Of a DNA stretch of 32,239 bases, positions 17,091 through 26,577 are shown one piece after another (position 1 is the stretch's first letter; every line of letters starts with the position of its first letter). Origin of the DNA: Fidelibacterota bacterium (GTDB lineage Bacteria > Fidelibacterota > Marinisomatia > Marinisomatales > JABMOV01); the NCBI GenBank assembly GCA_013203145.1, contig JABMOV010000024.1, positions 1 through 32,239 on the forward strand. Reading direction: 5' to 3'. Under the pieces are notes generated by a model. That model worked only from the letters and a program-made list of their open reading frames with translations. It was not told where the DNA came from and ran no database searches. The translations under genes and the position numbers were made by a program.

Positions 17091-20000
17091 TTACTTTATC
17101 AATATCATTTTAATAGTTTTAGAAAATTCAGTTGTACTCATTTTTGCATAGTACGTTCCCGTTGGCATATCTTTACCAAATGAATTTTTTCCATTCCATA
17201 TTACCTGATGTGAACCAGCGAATAGCGCTGTGTTTACCAATATTGATACTTCTCTACCGATAACATCATATACGACTATTTTAACGTCACTGTCGCTTGG
17301 TAATTCATAGTGCAATGTGGTTGTTGGATTAAATGGATTAGGGTAATTCTCACTAAGATGATAGCCATTTGTGAATGTTTTATCTCCATCTACAACAGAT
17401 ACCACAGGTCCAATATTGATCAATTGATAACGCGTTAATCCGGCAATAGTAATTTGATCTCGTTGTACCAATCCAACATCAGGTGCAAACCAATCATAAA
17501 ATTCGGCATCTTCTCCGATATAATGATAAAACTTGTAGCACGGCCAGTAACTACCCAATGGCGTATCGACTGTATCTCCTAGGCTTACTAAAGTCATGGT
17601 ACCTGACGACCATAATAGTGGGGGAATTTCCCAACTTTCACTAAAGGAGGCACCAAAATCATAGAATAGGAATTCGCTTGTATCTGTTAATACCATGATC
17701 TGATTTTCTATTGAGCTGAAATATGCAGGATCACTATCCTGATACCAATGATCAATTTCAAAATAATGTACGTCGCCAGTCATAACAGAATCAGTAATAG
17801 TAATCGCAAATGTATCATGATCAGAGGCATAGGTCCATTGTTGCTGATTGATGAGCGGAAAATAATATACTGTCTCAGTCATGGATTCGACAGCACCCAT
17901 ATCTGGAGCATCATCTAAATAATCATCAGGTTGCATATTAACCATTGTGTCATTTTCATAAACAAAAAATGCTGCACCGGCATCCCTGCAAGGAGAATTT
18001 AGTAGGAGTGAATAATCTTCATTTAATGTATCTGCAAAAAATGGATCTTGATCCAGATTACCGTCTAACCAAACAATTGAGCCATTGTCATTCGTGGTTA
18101 TCCCAGCCTCTCCTGCCATGATATCCGTATAAGCGAGGACAATTTCACTGGAATCATCAAAATTTGCAAAATAGACTTCCCCGCCCTGATTATTCCACAG
18201 AATGGAATTCACCACGGTTGGAAAGGATGAATTTGAGTAAATAGAACCACCAAAATGAGCGGCTTCATTGTCGGTGATTGTCACGGAAACCAATGTAGGA
18301 TGACAATCGTTTTTGAAACCGATACCTGCACCTGCATGTTCGGTTGTATTGCCAATTATCTCCGTTCTAATCATGGAAATATCCGAATTGTCACGTGCGT
18401 ACATCGCACCACCCACATCGGCACAGGCATTGTTAATAAATTTGCAATCCTTAATAATCATATCTGAGTTAGCTCTCGCATAAATCCCACCACCTACATC
18501 TTCAGAACTATTGTTTTCAAATAGCACATTTTCGAAGATAGCATTGGATGCATAACCGAAAAAGCCACCACCACCACCATTAATTATACTATTATCCTTA
18601 ATGCGTAAATGAGAAAAATGTGGGGAAGAATTTTCACAATATATCCCACCACCATAATCGGAGCTATTACCATCACCATCTGGATCGGCAATCGTTCCTA
18701 TTCCATTTTGCAGAGTAAATCCCATCACTTTAGTAGGTGAACTATCCTCACCAATTAGTACAAGTGCACTTCCATTCTGATTAGCATCTATAATTGTGCT
18801 ATACATATATGCCGGATTATTGTTCAATAATGTATAGGATGTTAAAAGAATCTCCTTGCCAGAAATATTTAAATTTTCAGTATATATCCCCGGTGAGACC
18901 AATACTGTATCACCGTTGATTGCTGCATCAATAGCAGCTTGAATCGTAGCATAATCACTTGGGACACTTATAATCCCAGGCACGTGGACAGGTGGTGGTC
19001 CCAACGACCCATCATTTCGTAAACAATGTGCCCTTATTGATCCATTCTCCGACCATGAAAAGAAATTGCATTCATTCCCGTGTGTCATATTCAGATCTGT
19101 TTTTTCCGTGCCGTTTATTGTTAGCTGTACACGATTACCTGTCCAAACAAAATTCCCTGATTCATTTATTCTGCTGGCATAAATGTCCTCAATACTTGAT
19201 TGTTGAATATATGCAACAACCAGATCCTCACCCGTACTAGATGTTTGCACATCGAAATAAACATTTGTGCTTAGAGATTCGATTGCTATCCCTGTGTCGC
19301 CCCATTGTCTACCGCCAGTTGGATTGATAAGTTGACCATAAATTCCACGGTTAGCCTGACTTGCATCTGATTCATTCCAAACAACATAGGCAGAATGACT
19401 ATCCCCGGCGACTGCTAATTGTGGACTGACACGAAAATGAGTTGATTCAAGAGAAGCTTCAACTGGATTAGTCCAAGTCAAATTTCCATCACCATCAATA
19501 TGGCGCACAAATCCGGTCTGGTTATTCCCAGCTAATTCTGTCCACGATGAAAAACTGCCACCTTGCACATCGGTAATAATATCCTGGGACCAATTTCCCA
19601 TTGGAAAACCCACTGACGGTCCCATAGCGACAGCTGGCCAGGTTGCAGTACCATCCAATCCAAATTGACTTACTTGAACTTGGCTATTTGTTGCAGGAAA
19701 ACTTCCAGTCTGACGAATCCACTGTACTAAAATCTGTCCATTATCATCAATTTTTGGTTGAGGACTCATTAAATTTGCTGAAATATCAGAAACCTCAATG
19801 CCCCCTACAGTCCAGAGAATATTTCCTTCTGCACTGATACGTTGCAAGCGAATTGTACTGTAATTATCCGTCCATGTTATAATCGCGCTATTATCATCAG
19901 GTTTGTTGACTAACTGCGGTGAAGTGTTTGTGAGTCCTGTTGAAGATAGCTGTACACCATTCGTTCCCCACTCGTGCGTTCCTGAAGAATTTATTTTATA

Positions 20001-20348
20001 GGCATAAACTTCCCAAACCCCGGTGCGAGTATCGACAGTACTGATGATAGCATTACCTTCGGAGTCAGCGATTAGATTTAGATGAAATACAGCAATCCAA
20101 CTGCTATTGGGTTGATTACTCACGAGAATCCCACCCGGTGTCCATTGGGGATTTCCATCCGAATCTAGTCGTTGCAAGTAGACGTGATAATTCCCATCTG
20201 TTAACCAAGCAATATAAAGTCCACCGTCTGGAGTGGGAGCAATTTGTGGCATAATACCCGTTCCAATTTGGACAGGTTCAGCTGGATTATTGGACCATTG
20301 TGCTGATAGGGTCGATACTAATAAATAAAGGATTAGGAATTTTCTCAT
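17091..20348 (-). CDS. Large secreted protein: N-terminal propeller-like repeats, beta-helix, T9SS sorting domain
   Basis: A 1085-residue exported protein. Signal peptide MRKFLILYLLVSTLSAQ. Residues ~18-455 contain repeated units of the type 'LQRLDSDGNPQWTPGGI', each with a polar turn followed by W and a Gly-rich strand, like sheet repeats of a beta-propeller. From ~462 (VPSDYATIQAAIDAA...GDTVLVSPGIYTENL) to about 750 is a right-handed parallel beta-helix of the pectate-lyase/DUF1565 type, with repeats such as GGGIY and GNTTEHAGAGI. About 820-990 is an unassigned region. From ~999 comes NYPNPFNPTTTLHYELP...YDVIGREV...GTYYAKM, the type IX secretion C-terminal domain. It is predicted to be surface-attached or secreted. 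Such beta-helix domains are often carbohydrate-binding or carbohydrate-active, but no catalytic residues could be assigned. It shares its orientation with the next T9SS cargo gene. Confidence 0.87.
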   Translation of the reverse strand: MRKFLILYLLVSTLSAQWSNNPAEPVQIGTGIMPQIAPTPDGGLYIAWLTDGNYHVYLQRLDSDGNPQWTPGGILVSNQPNSSWIAVFHLNLIADSEGNAIISTVDTRTGVWEVYAYKINSSGTHEWGTNGVQLSSTGLTNTSPQLVNKPDDNSAIITWTDNYSTIRLQRISAEGNILWTVGGIEVSDISANLMSPQPKIDDNGQILVQWIRQTGSFPATNSQVQVSQFGLDGTATWPAVAMGPSVGFPMGNWSQDIITDVQGGSFSSWTELAGNNQTGFVRHIDGDGNLTWTNPVEASLESTHFRVSPQLAVAGDSHSAYVVWNESDASQANRGIYGQLINPTGGRQWGDTGIAIESLSTNVYFDVQTSSTGEDLVVAYIQQSSIEDIYASRINESGNFVWTGNRVQLTINGTEKTDLNMTHGNECNFFSWSENGSIRAHCLRNDGSLGPPPVHVPGIISVPSDYATIQAAIDAAINGDTVLVSPGIYTENLNISGKEILLTSYTLLNNNPAYMYSTIIDANQNGSALVLIGEDSSPTKVMGFTLQNGIGTIADPDGDGNSSDYGGGIYCENSSPHFSHLRIKDNSIINGGGGGFFGYASNAIFENVLFENNSSEDVGGGIYARANSDMIIKDCKFINNACADVGGAMYARDNSDISMIRTEIIGNTTEHAGAGIGFKNDCHPTLVSVTITDNEAAHFGGSIYSNSSFPTVVNSILWNNQGGEVYFANFDDSSEIVLAYTDIMAGEAGITTNDNGSIVWLDGNLDQDPFFADTLNEDYSLLLNSPCRDAGAAFFVYENDTMVNMQPDDYLDDAPDMGAVESMTETVYYFPLINQQQWTYASDHDTFAITITDSVMTGDVHYFEIDHWYQDSDPAYFSSIENQIMVLTDTSEFLFYDFGASFSESWEIPPLLWSSGTMTLVSLGDTVDTPLGSYWPCYKFYHYIGEDAEFYDWFAPDVGLVQRDQITIAGLTRYQLINIGPVVSVVDGDKTFTNGYHLSENYPNPFNPTTTLHYELPSDSDVKIVVYDVIGREVSILVNTALFAGSHQVIWNGKNSFGKDMPTGTYYAKMSTTEFSKTIKMILIK

Positions 20349-20544
20349 GATAAATACCCACGTAATGAATTAGAGGTTCTTGAACTTAACAACAGGATAA
20401 GTTTACAATAATTTCCAGATAAATGGTTTAACTATACTAGTCAGGATAATGGTTGTCCTTTCCATTAATCAAATCCTGGAAAATTTATGTATGATAAGTT
20501 TTATATGAGTTTGTTATGAAACATAACACAATTTAATACCAGTG
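20349..20544. other. Intergenic region between the two T9SS cargo genes
   Basis: 196 bases without a gene. It contains one copy of the dispersed 48-base repeat (described separately) at its right end and is otherwise AT-rich. The promoter of the beta-helix gene would be expected here, but I see no clear box. Confidence 0.4.
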
Positions 20545-20548
20545 TTAT
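20501..20548. repeat. Dispersed 48-base repeat, copy A
   Basis: Matches copy B at 31575-31622 without gaps at about 39 of 48 positions. Most conserved are TTATATGAGT at the left, GAAACATAACAC in the middle and GTGTTAT at the right. The ATAACAC and GTGTTAT arms are complementary with a 12-base spacer, so the repeat can form a hairpin, and the arms are identical in both copies while the loop differs. Its right arm overlaps the stop codon of the FG-GAP gene (20545-20547). Confidence 0.65.
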
Positions 20549-22554
20549 TTAAGATAGATGATTTTCCCAGTCGCTGAGTTAATAGTCTTTTGATATAAAT
20601 CGGATACCCGATACATATACACACCGCTACCTGCGTTAAGTGGCATAGTAATAGTAACTAGCGAACTTTCACCTGCGTTAATATAAGCTGAATGTCGGCG
20701 ATGATGGCGACCAGCCAGATCATAAATGTCAATTATAATCTTTCCAGACTTTTCCCCTGCAATTGAGAATGTTGCAGATCTATTGAATGGATTGGGAAAT
20801 ACTGAATTAACACTGATCTGGTTGGGTAAAGTTGGTTGATCATTTTCAATTGAAACAATTGGATTACGGTTCTCAAAATAACTAAACGTACCATTGTATG
20901 CTCCGATTGTCAGGTCGAGATCGCCATCTCCATCCAAATCTCCAAAGGCCGGGGCAGCATTCTGGTGTACAGAAACATTGCTAAACAGAGTCGAATTTTC
21001 AGTCCAGACTGGTGTTGCTGTTGTACCAGTATTCTCATAATACTCAAGATCCCCTGAAATTCCACCTAAAAGTATATCAATGTCACCATCACTATCATAA
21101 TCAGCTAGAGCTGGAGATGAATTGCTTGGTCCATTAATCCCACTGAAATATCCACCGATTAGAACAAAACTTGGGTTGGTAATGGTCCCCTGATTTTCAA
21201 AGTAATGTAAATCACCGTCATCATTTGCAACCACGACATCTAGGTCATAATCATTATCCATATCCATCAGACGCGGAATCAGCCACCAACCAATATCCAG
21301 ATTATTAAAGTGGTTAGTATTCGCAACATATTGTGAGCCGGTATTTTCATAGAACACCAAAACATTTGTTAGAAATCCCATTACTAGATCAGGATAACCA
21401 TTGTTATCCAAGTCTCCAACTGCGACCGATGAGTAGATTGATTCTCCCTCAATAGCACTGAAAACGGAATGAGCAGCTTCCCAGGCTGATCCAGCGACGG
21501 TACCAATATTGTGAAAGTACTTTAGTCCACCCATATTAAAACCACTGATGAGGTCAAGATCACCATCAGCATCCCAGTCAAACATGCAGGGATTACTTGC
21601 ACCACCAACATCAAGATTGCCACCAAAAGGTGATAAATTTTCAGTCCAGACAGGATTGTTAGCGGTACCCGTATTATTAAAATAATTTAATAGGCCGCCG
21701 TAATGTCCATAAACAATATCCAGGAGTCCGTTTCCATTTAAATCAACCATAGTGGGAGTTGTAAAGTAATGATTCCCAGCCAACCCTGAGCAGTAGGAAT
21801 TATTGCTAGACCAATTGGGCTCCTGTGCTGTACCATCATTGCGATAATAATATAGATTCAAATCATCGCGCCCCACCAGCAGATCCCAGTCACCATCTCC
21901 ATCAGGATCGACTAATTCAGGATAGGCATATAAACCTACATCAATCCCAAGTAGCATGGCGTTGCTTTCCAAAAATTCTGGCGTGGTACTACTTCCACTG
22001 TTTATATAATATTTGAGCGCACCACTTTCACTTAATCCGATTATTAAATCCGGAGCACCATCACCGTTGATATCTGCGATAGTCGGAGCTGGGTTATTAC
22101 CGGCATTCAATCCAGCAAATACCAGTGTATCTCTGGTAAATGATGGCGTTATAGAACTCCCAGTATTATTAAAATAAGTCAGTCCATTGTAACCGCTTGC
22201 AATCAGGTCGAAATCACCATCATTATCCAAATCGGCTAATGTGCATAAATCAGCTTCCAGAGCTGTGATATTGTGGGAGATGAAGCCTGTTTCAGAAAAA
22301 GATGGATTATTCGCTGAACCAATATTTTCTAACATGACAGGCGGTGAATCACTTCCACTCAAAACGAGGTCAAAATCGTTATCATTATCAAGATCAGCAA
22401 ACCTCGGCGCTGAAAATGTTAGCGAAGGTACTCCGCTAGTATTGTAAACGCCATCATTCTGATACCAGTTCTGGGCATTCACAATAGTAGTAATAAGAGC
22501 CATCGCAGTTGTAACAGTACGGAATGATATAGAATTGATATTAATATTTTTCAT
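20545..22554 (-). CDS. Secreted FG-GAP/VCBS repeat protein with T9SS sorting domain
   Basis: A 669-residue exported protein. The N-terminal signal peptide ends near TIVNAQ (residue ~28). Residues ~45-570 are about ten VCBS/FG-GAP repeats, each with a calcium-binding loop such as DLDNDNDFDLVLSG, DINGDGAPDLIIG or DLDGDGDLDLTIG, followed by 'YFENTGT' type strands; together they should form a beta-propeller like the integrin alpha head. From ~584 comes VFPNPFNRSATFSI...YDLAGRHHRRH...GVYMYRVSD, a T9SS C-terminal sorting domain. Likely role is surface adhesion or binding (inference from the fold). No catalytic domain is seen. It is encoded just upstream of the beta-helix cargo gene on the same strand, but with a gap of nearly 200 bases, so they may be separate transcripts. 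Confidence 0.88.
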   Translation of the reverse strand: MKNININSISFRTVTTAMALITTIVNAQNWYQNDGVYNTSGVPSLTFSAPRFADLDNDNDFDLVLSGSDSPPVMLENIGSANNPSFSETGFISHNITALEADLCTLADLDNDGDFDLIASGYNGLTYFNNTGSSITPSFTRDTLVFAGLNAGNNPAPTIADINGDGAPDLIIGLSESGALKYYINSGSSTTPEFLESNAMLLGIDVGLYAYPELVDPDGDGDWDLLVGRDDLNLYYYRNDGTAQEPNWSSNNSYCSGLAGNHYFTTPTMVDLNGNGLLDIVYGHYGGLLNYFNNTGTANNPVWTENLSPFGGNLDVGGASNPCMFDWDADGDLDLISGFNMGGLKYFHNIGTVAGSAWEAAHSVFSAIEGESIYSSVAVGDLDNNGYPDLVMGFLTNVLVFYENTGSQYVANTNHFNNLDIGWWLIPRLMDMDNDYDLDVVVANDDGDLHYFENQGTITNPSFVLIGGYFSGINGPSNSSPALADYDSDGDIDILLGGISGDLEYYENTGTTATPVWTENSTLFSNVSVHQNAAPAFGDLDGDGDLDLTIGAYNGTFSYFENRNPIVSIENDQPTLPNQISVNSVFPNPFNRSATFSIAGEKSGKIIIDIYDLAGRHHRRHSAYINAGESSLVTITMPLNAGSGVYMYRVSDLYQKTINSATGKIIYLK

Positions 22555-22697
22555 AAGAAAAATTAATCATCGATCAGGTTGCTAAAAATGGATTTATTAA
22601 ACAAGTTGTTGGTCCTATAAGAAAAGAATATTTAGATCATGTCATTATCTTGAATGAGTCCTACTTGAAAAATAGCATGAAATCTTATCTCGATTGT

Positions 22698-22866
22698 TGA
22701 TCTGCCCCACTAAAATTTGTACCAATATTTATTTTAGCGATAGGTATAGACCAGAATGATGTCCCGAAAACAATATACACCGGAGTATTTCATCCACCAT
22801 CCTCTGAGGAATTATGCCTATAGTGCACTTCTCCTTGACGGTCATAGTCAACTAATGTATTTCTAA
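22698..22866 (+). mobile_element. Decayed end of an IS3-family insertion sequence
   Basis: TGATCTGCCCCACTAAAATT at 22698 resembles the terminal inverted repeat of IS3-family elements, which often begin TGA-CCTGCCCC. It is followed 58 bases in by a tiny frame (22756-22866) starting MMSRKQYTPEYF, close to the 'MSRKxYTPEF' opening of IS3-type OrfA transposases. After that the reading frame no longer resembles OrfA and stops after 36 codons; no second end or OrfB is nearby. I read it as a relic left by deletion or decay. Based on recalled family patterns, not a search. Confidence 0.5.
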
Positions 22867-22901
22867 TCTAATTCAATAACCGTTTTTTATGGGGAAAAAG
22901 T

Positions 22902-22925
22902 AAAAACCCGAAATTTCCGGTTTTC
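22902..22925 (-). terminator. Probable rho-independent terminator of the sensor/archaemetzincin genes
   Basis: On the minus strand AAAACC-GGAAATTTCG-GGTTTT followed by further T-rich sequence, 38 bases after the archaemetzincin stop. The stem is AAAACC/GGTTTT around a smaller GAA/TTC helix; it is weaker than the other terminators in the window. Confidence 0.55.
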
Positions 22926-22962
22926 TCCATATCAATGGAAAATCGGACTATTATGTTAAATA

Positions 22963-23568
22963 TTATTGAATAGCATCCTGACACGACTGACATAAATATT
23001 CTTCTTTCTGATCGATGTCTTCAATATAAGTCGCTGAACGCATTACGCAATTCATGGTATGACAATGTGTTAATCCAAACATATGTCCTAGCTCATGTAT
23101 AATTGTCTTATTAAGTCTTTTGAAAAAAATATCATCGTTTCCAGGCATTCCATAAAATTCATTTCGTAAACGATAGGTTGATATAATACCAGCATTTCCG
23201 CCTAAATATGCTTGGCCGAAAATAAATGTTAAAGCAGGGATAAATAAATCTATTCCCGTTAAACCAATAATTTTATTTTGTCCACCTGGTGCATGGTGTA
23301 GTAAGCAATGCAAAATGTCATTTGCCGAATATTGTACTCGTTCAGGATCAAAGTACTCGCTTAAGTCAATATATATATCTTGGGATTTAACCTGATAATT
23401 AAATTGTCGTTTAACCGGTTCAATCAGGGTTAATAAATCAAAATTTTCTCCAAATGAAAGTGGTACAATATTTATAGTGCCAGATAGTTCTTCATCATTC
23501 TTGAAACGGTTTTCAACATTAACGTCAATCCGTTCTTTGATATTGAAAAATAATCGTTTGATTTGCAC
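22963..23568 (-). CDS. amzA: Archaemetzincin (zinc metalloprotease)
   Basis: A 201-residue metzincin-clan protease. The signature is complete: HELGHMFGLTH (His158, Glu159, His162, His168) followed by CHTMNC (Cys169, Cys174), the Met-turn Met176, and CQSC (Cys193, Cys196). This is the archaemetzincin pattern, with one catalytic zinc and a second zinc held by four cysteines. No signal peptide, so it is cytoplasmic; substrates of the family are not well known. The start is GTG at 23568 with GGAA about 8 bases upstream; no nearby ATG keeps the frame. It lies 31 bases after the sigma-54 activator gene and is probably co-transcribed with the kinase-regulator pair, an unusual partnership. Confidence 0.93.
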   Translation of the reverse strand: MQIKRLFFNIKERIDVNVENRFKNDEELSGTINIVPLSFGENFDLLTLIEPVKRQFNYQVKSQDIYIDLSEYFDPERVQYSANDILHCLLHHAPGGQNKIIGLTGIDLFIPALTFIFGQAYLGGNAGIISTYRLRNEFYGMPGNDDIFFKRLNKTIIHELGHMFGLTHCHTMNCVMRSATYIEDIDQKEEYLCQSCQDAIQ

Positions 23569-23599
23569 AAATTATTCCATCAGGTTTGGCTAACCCAAA

Positions 23600-24937
23600 T
23601 CAAGTTTTAAGTATACCATATTTATTAATTTTATTGTACAACGTAGCTCTGTCTATACCCAGGGATTTTGCACTTTTGGATATATTCCAATCATATTTTT
23701 CGAGAATGATCTTAAGGTGATTTTTCTCAATCTCTGCAATACTTTCAATCCCGGAAATCGCCATTTCTTTTCCAATGGGAATATCAGTTAATTTGATAGT
23801 ATCACCTTTACACAATACAATGGCTCGCTCAATAATATTTTCCAACTCACGTACATTTCCCGGATAGCTATATTGCATTAATACACTAAGTGTGGCTTGA
23901 TCAATCTTTTTTACTGAACGATTCATAAGCTTATTGTATTTCTTTATAAAATACTCGACTAAATCAGAGATGTCCTCCTGGCGTTCCCTCAGGGTAGGGA
24001 CATGAACATCAAACACATTTAAGCGGTAGTATAAATCCTCCCTGAAATGCCCTTCTTTCACCATGGATTTCAAATCCCTGTTGGTTGCCGCTATAACGCG
24101 GAAATCCGAATGAATTTCTTTATTACCTCCAACACGTGTAAATGATTTGCATTCCAACACCCGTAATAACTCGATTTGCATCTTTGATGAAACGGTTGCG
24201 ATTTCATCAAGGAACAATGTTCCGCCATTGGCCATTTCAAATTTACCTTTACGATGATAACTAGCACCGGTAAAGGCTCCCCTCTCATGTCCGAATAATT
24301 CACTTTCAAGAATGGTTTCTGCCAAGGCTCCGCAATGGACGATTACCATAGGAAAATACCGACGATTTGAATTAATATGAATTGCGTGGGCAATAAGCTC
24401 TTTCCCAGTACCGCTCTCACCTGTAATAATTACTGTTGAATCCGTACCTGATAGAATTTTCACTTGATCAAATACATCCATCATCGCAGGACTGTTTCCA
24501 ATAATATTATCCACATTCTCAAGGTCGATAGGTTGATCCGGTGCTTCATCATCGGATGGTTTAAAGCTAATTTTTTGCGAAGCATTGCGAATAATCTGAG
24601 TCAGTTGGTCAGGGTCAAATGGTTTGCAAATATAATCGTAAGCACCATCCTTGAGAGCCTCTACAGCGGAATCAACCGAAGCAAAGGCAGTCATAATAAT
24701 GACTATAGCTTCGGAATTATTTGCTTTTATTCTGCGATGAAGTTCCAATCCATCCATCCCAGGCATCTTAATATCAATCAGGATAATATGGAATTTCTTT
24801 AATTCCATGGCTTTCAATGCTGCAACCGCATCCTCGGCGCATTCCACATCATATCCATCAGTGGCAAACCAATTTAACAGGGAATCCCTTACGGAAAGTT
24901 CATCGTCAACAATCAGCATGGATAGTTTGTTCTTCAT
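23600..24937 (-). CDS. NtrC-family sigma-54-dependent response regulator
   Basis: A 445-residue activator with three domains. The receiver (1-120) has DDE at 11-13, the phospho-acceptor Asp55 in LIDIKMPG, MTAFAS and CKPFDP. The central AAA+ domain (~145-375) has Walker A GESGTGKE, the sigma-54 contact loop GAFTGA, Walker B GGTLFLDE and the YRLNVF sensor region. The C-terminal Fis-type helix-turn-helix ends LGIDRATLYNKINKYGI. All elements needed to open sigma-54 promoters are intact. It starts 3 bases after the kinase gene, its clear partner. The candidate target is the sigma-54 promoter and palindrome pair upstream of the GcvH-like/HybAB operon at 31 kb (inference). Confidence 0.96.
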   Translation of the reverse strand: MKNKLSMLIVDDELSVRDSLLNWFATDGYDVECAEDAVAALKAMELKKFHIILIDIKMPGMDGLELHRRIKANNSEAIVIIMTAFASVDSAVEALKDGAYDYICKPFDPDQLTQIIRNASQKISFKPSDDEAPDQPIDLENVDNIIGNSPAMMDVFDQVKILSGTDSTVIITGESGTGKELIAHAIHINSNRRYFPMVIVHCGALAETILESELFGHERGAFTGASYHRKGKFEMANGGTLFLDEIATVSSKMQIELLRVLECKSFTRVGGNKEIHSDFRVIAATNRDLKSMVKEGHFREDLYYRLNVFDVHVPTLRERQEDISDLVEYFIKKYNKLMNRSVKKIDQATLSVLMQYSYPGNVRELENIIERAIVLCKGDTIKLTDIPIGKEMAISGIESIAEIEKNHLKIILEKYDWNISKSAKSLGIDRATLYNKINKYGILKT

Positions 24938-24940
24938 GGC

Positions 24941-26557
24941 TTATTCTTCTTTCTTTTTATATAACGGAAGTGTAATGGTAAACACTGTTCCCGTGGAAAG
25001 CTCAGAGTTCACAACAATACTTCCCTGATGCTGCTGAACAATACCATAGGCCACAGCTAGACCCAAACCTGACGCAGCACCATCTTTTTTCCGTGTAAAA
25101 AACGGTTCATAGATTCGATTAATATCTTCTTCTCGTATACCTGATCCGGTATCGGAAATCACGATGTTCAGCGCAGTTAAATCATCACTATTTCGCGATG
25201 AAAATACTACTTTACCGTCTTTACCTATCGCTTCAATAGCATTGACCAATAATGCAATACACAATTGTTTGATTTGATTTGGATTACCCAGAATAGTATC
25301 GGGTGTTGCATTAAATGATGTCTCAAGTTCAATCTGAGTTACTTTAAAAGAATGTATCATCAAGGAAGTGGTATCCTTTAGTACATGGTTTATCGATATA
25401 ACATCCATTTTTGATGGCTCACCCCGAGAAAAATCAAGCAGACCTTTTACGATATTGCCACATCGCATCGTTTCTGATTCAATCATATCCAGATAACGGT
25501 AAATATTTTCCATATCGGTTCTATCAACGTCATCTTTTTTCAGCAATCTGGATACAAGCTTTGTATATGTCAAAACACCTGCTAATGGGTTATTGATTTC
25601 ATGAGCGACTGAGGAAGATAGCTTTCCCAAAGATGCCATTCTTTCGATATGAATCAACTCATTTTGTGTCCGTTTTATTTCTTCCGTTTTAAGTCTAACT
25701 TTTTCTTCCAAATCCTTCGACCACAACCGTAGTTTGGTATTTGCTGCTTCCAGTTTCTCAAGCATATCATTTAATGCATTACCAACGTGCGACATATCGG
25801 AGTCTTTAAATTTTCTTATAGGGATACGAATATCTAAATTTCCTTTTGCCACTTCATAACTGGCATGAATAATCTGAGCCATCGGTTCGTAAATAGTCCG
25901 CTGGGCAAATGAAACCATGATAATAATCATTCCAAAAATGAAAATACTCACCATAATAAAATATTTGATTTCTGCATCGATTCTCGATTTATCTATCTCA
26001 GAAAGAGAAAGTTGTACTTCCATGACACCAAGCAAAGAATCATCTTCACTATGAACATGGCAATCATTGTTAGTACAACGATCCTCATTCAGAATCTGTG
26101 TCGAGATAGAAAGAATTCGTCCCTGCACCTTATCTTTGATAATGTCACAATAATTTTTTGCATCGGATGATTCACCCGCCATTTTCTCTTGAAAACGATT
26201 CATTGGAATAACAAGCAATGTATCCATCGTTACATTTGGACCTTGACTAGATGAATGCTGGAGTAAACCTTCTTGATTAAATATATTTATCTGTTTCACT
26301 CCAGAAAACTTTGTTAAATCAACCATAATCTCAACCAATTCAGTATCATCATTTTCCAACATGGATTCTTGTAGTGTACGATTAATAATCGTAGAAACCC
26401 GTGCACCAAATTGCTGGATAGTATTTTCGGTCTGATTTCGGTTTACATTAAAAATAATAGAAGCAAGAAGCGTAAAGAAAACCAGTGATATAAATAATAG
26501 TGATATAATTATCCGACGATATATTGAAGAACCAATATTAATTCGATCAGGTTTCAT
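24941..26557 (-). CDS. Membrane sensor histidine kinase with CX4CH motif in its periplasmic domain
   Basis: A 538-residue kinase of the NtrB/ZraS type. Two membrane helices (residues ~13-37 and ~200-222) enclose a periplasmic domain of about 160 residues. A HAMP domain (~223-280), a coiled-coil linker, HisKA with His319 in SSVAHEINNPLAG, and HATPase motifs (LLVNAIEAIG, DTGSGI, GLGLAVAYGIV) follow. The periplasmic domain contains Cys161-TNND-Cys166-His167-V-His169, just before LLGVMEVQLSLS. Kinases of anaerobes often have CxxCH in this place, before a 'LGVLDV' strand, and bind c-type heme; here the spacing is CX4CH. It may bind heme or a metal and sense redox, NO or O2 (inference). It is followed by the regulator gene after 3 bases. 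Confidence 0.93.
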   Translation of the reverse strand: MKPDRINIGSSIYRRIIISLLFISLVFFTLLASIIFNVNRNQTENTIQQFGARVSTIINRTLQESMLENDDTELVEIMVDLTKFSGVKQINIFNQEGLLQHSSSQGPNVTMDTLLVIPMNRFQEKMAGESSDAKNYCDIIKDKVQGRILSISTQILNEDRCTNNDCHVHSEDDSLLGVMEVQLSLSEIDKSRIDAEIKYFIMVSIFIFGMIIIMVSFAQRTIYEPMAQIIHASYEVAKGNLDIRIPIRKFKDSDMSHVGNALNDMLEKLEAANTKLRLWSKDLEEKVRLKTEEIKRTQNELIHIERMASLGKLSSSVAHEINNPLAGVLTYTKLVSRLLKKDDVDRTDMENIYRYLDMIESETMRCGNIVKGLLDFSRGEPSKMDVISINHVLKDTTSLMIHSFKVTQIELETSFNATPDTILGNPNQIKQLCIALLVNAIEAIGKDGKVVFSSRNSDDLTALNIVISDTGSGIREEDINRIYEPFFTRKKDGAASGLGLAVAYGIVQQHQGSIVVNSELSTGTVFTITLPLYKKKEE

Positions 26558-26577
26558 TTTACTTTCGTAATTAACCT

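Noticed and set aside
17091..22554. Tandem sequences in the two T9SS cargo genes considered as CRISPR or DNA repeats.
   Set aside because: They are imperfect protein-level repeats (propeller and beta-helix units), not uniform DNA repeats with spacers.
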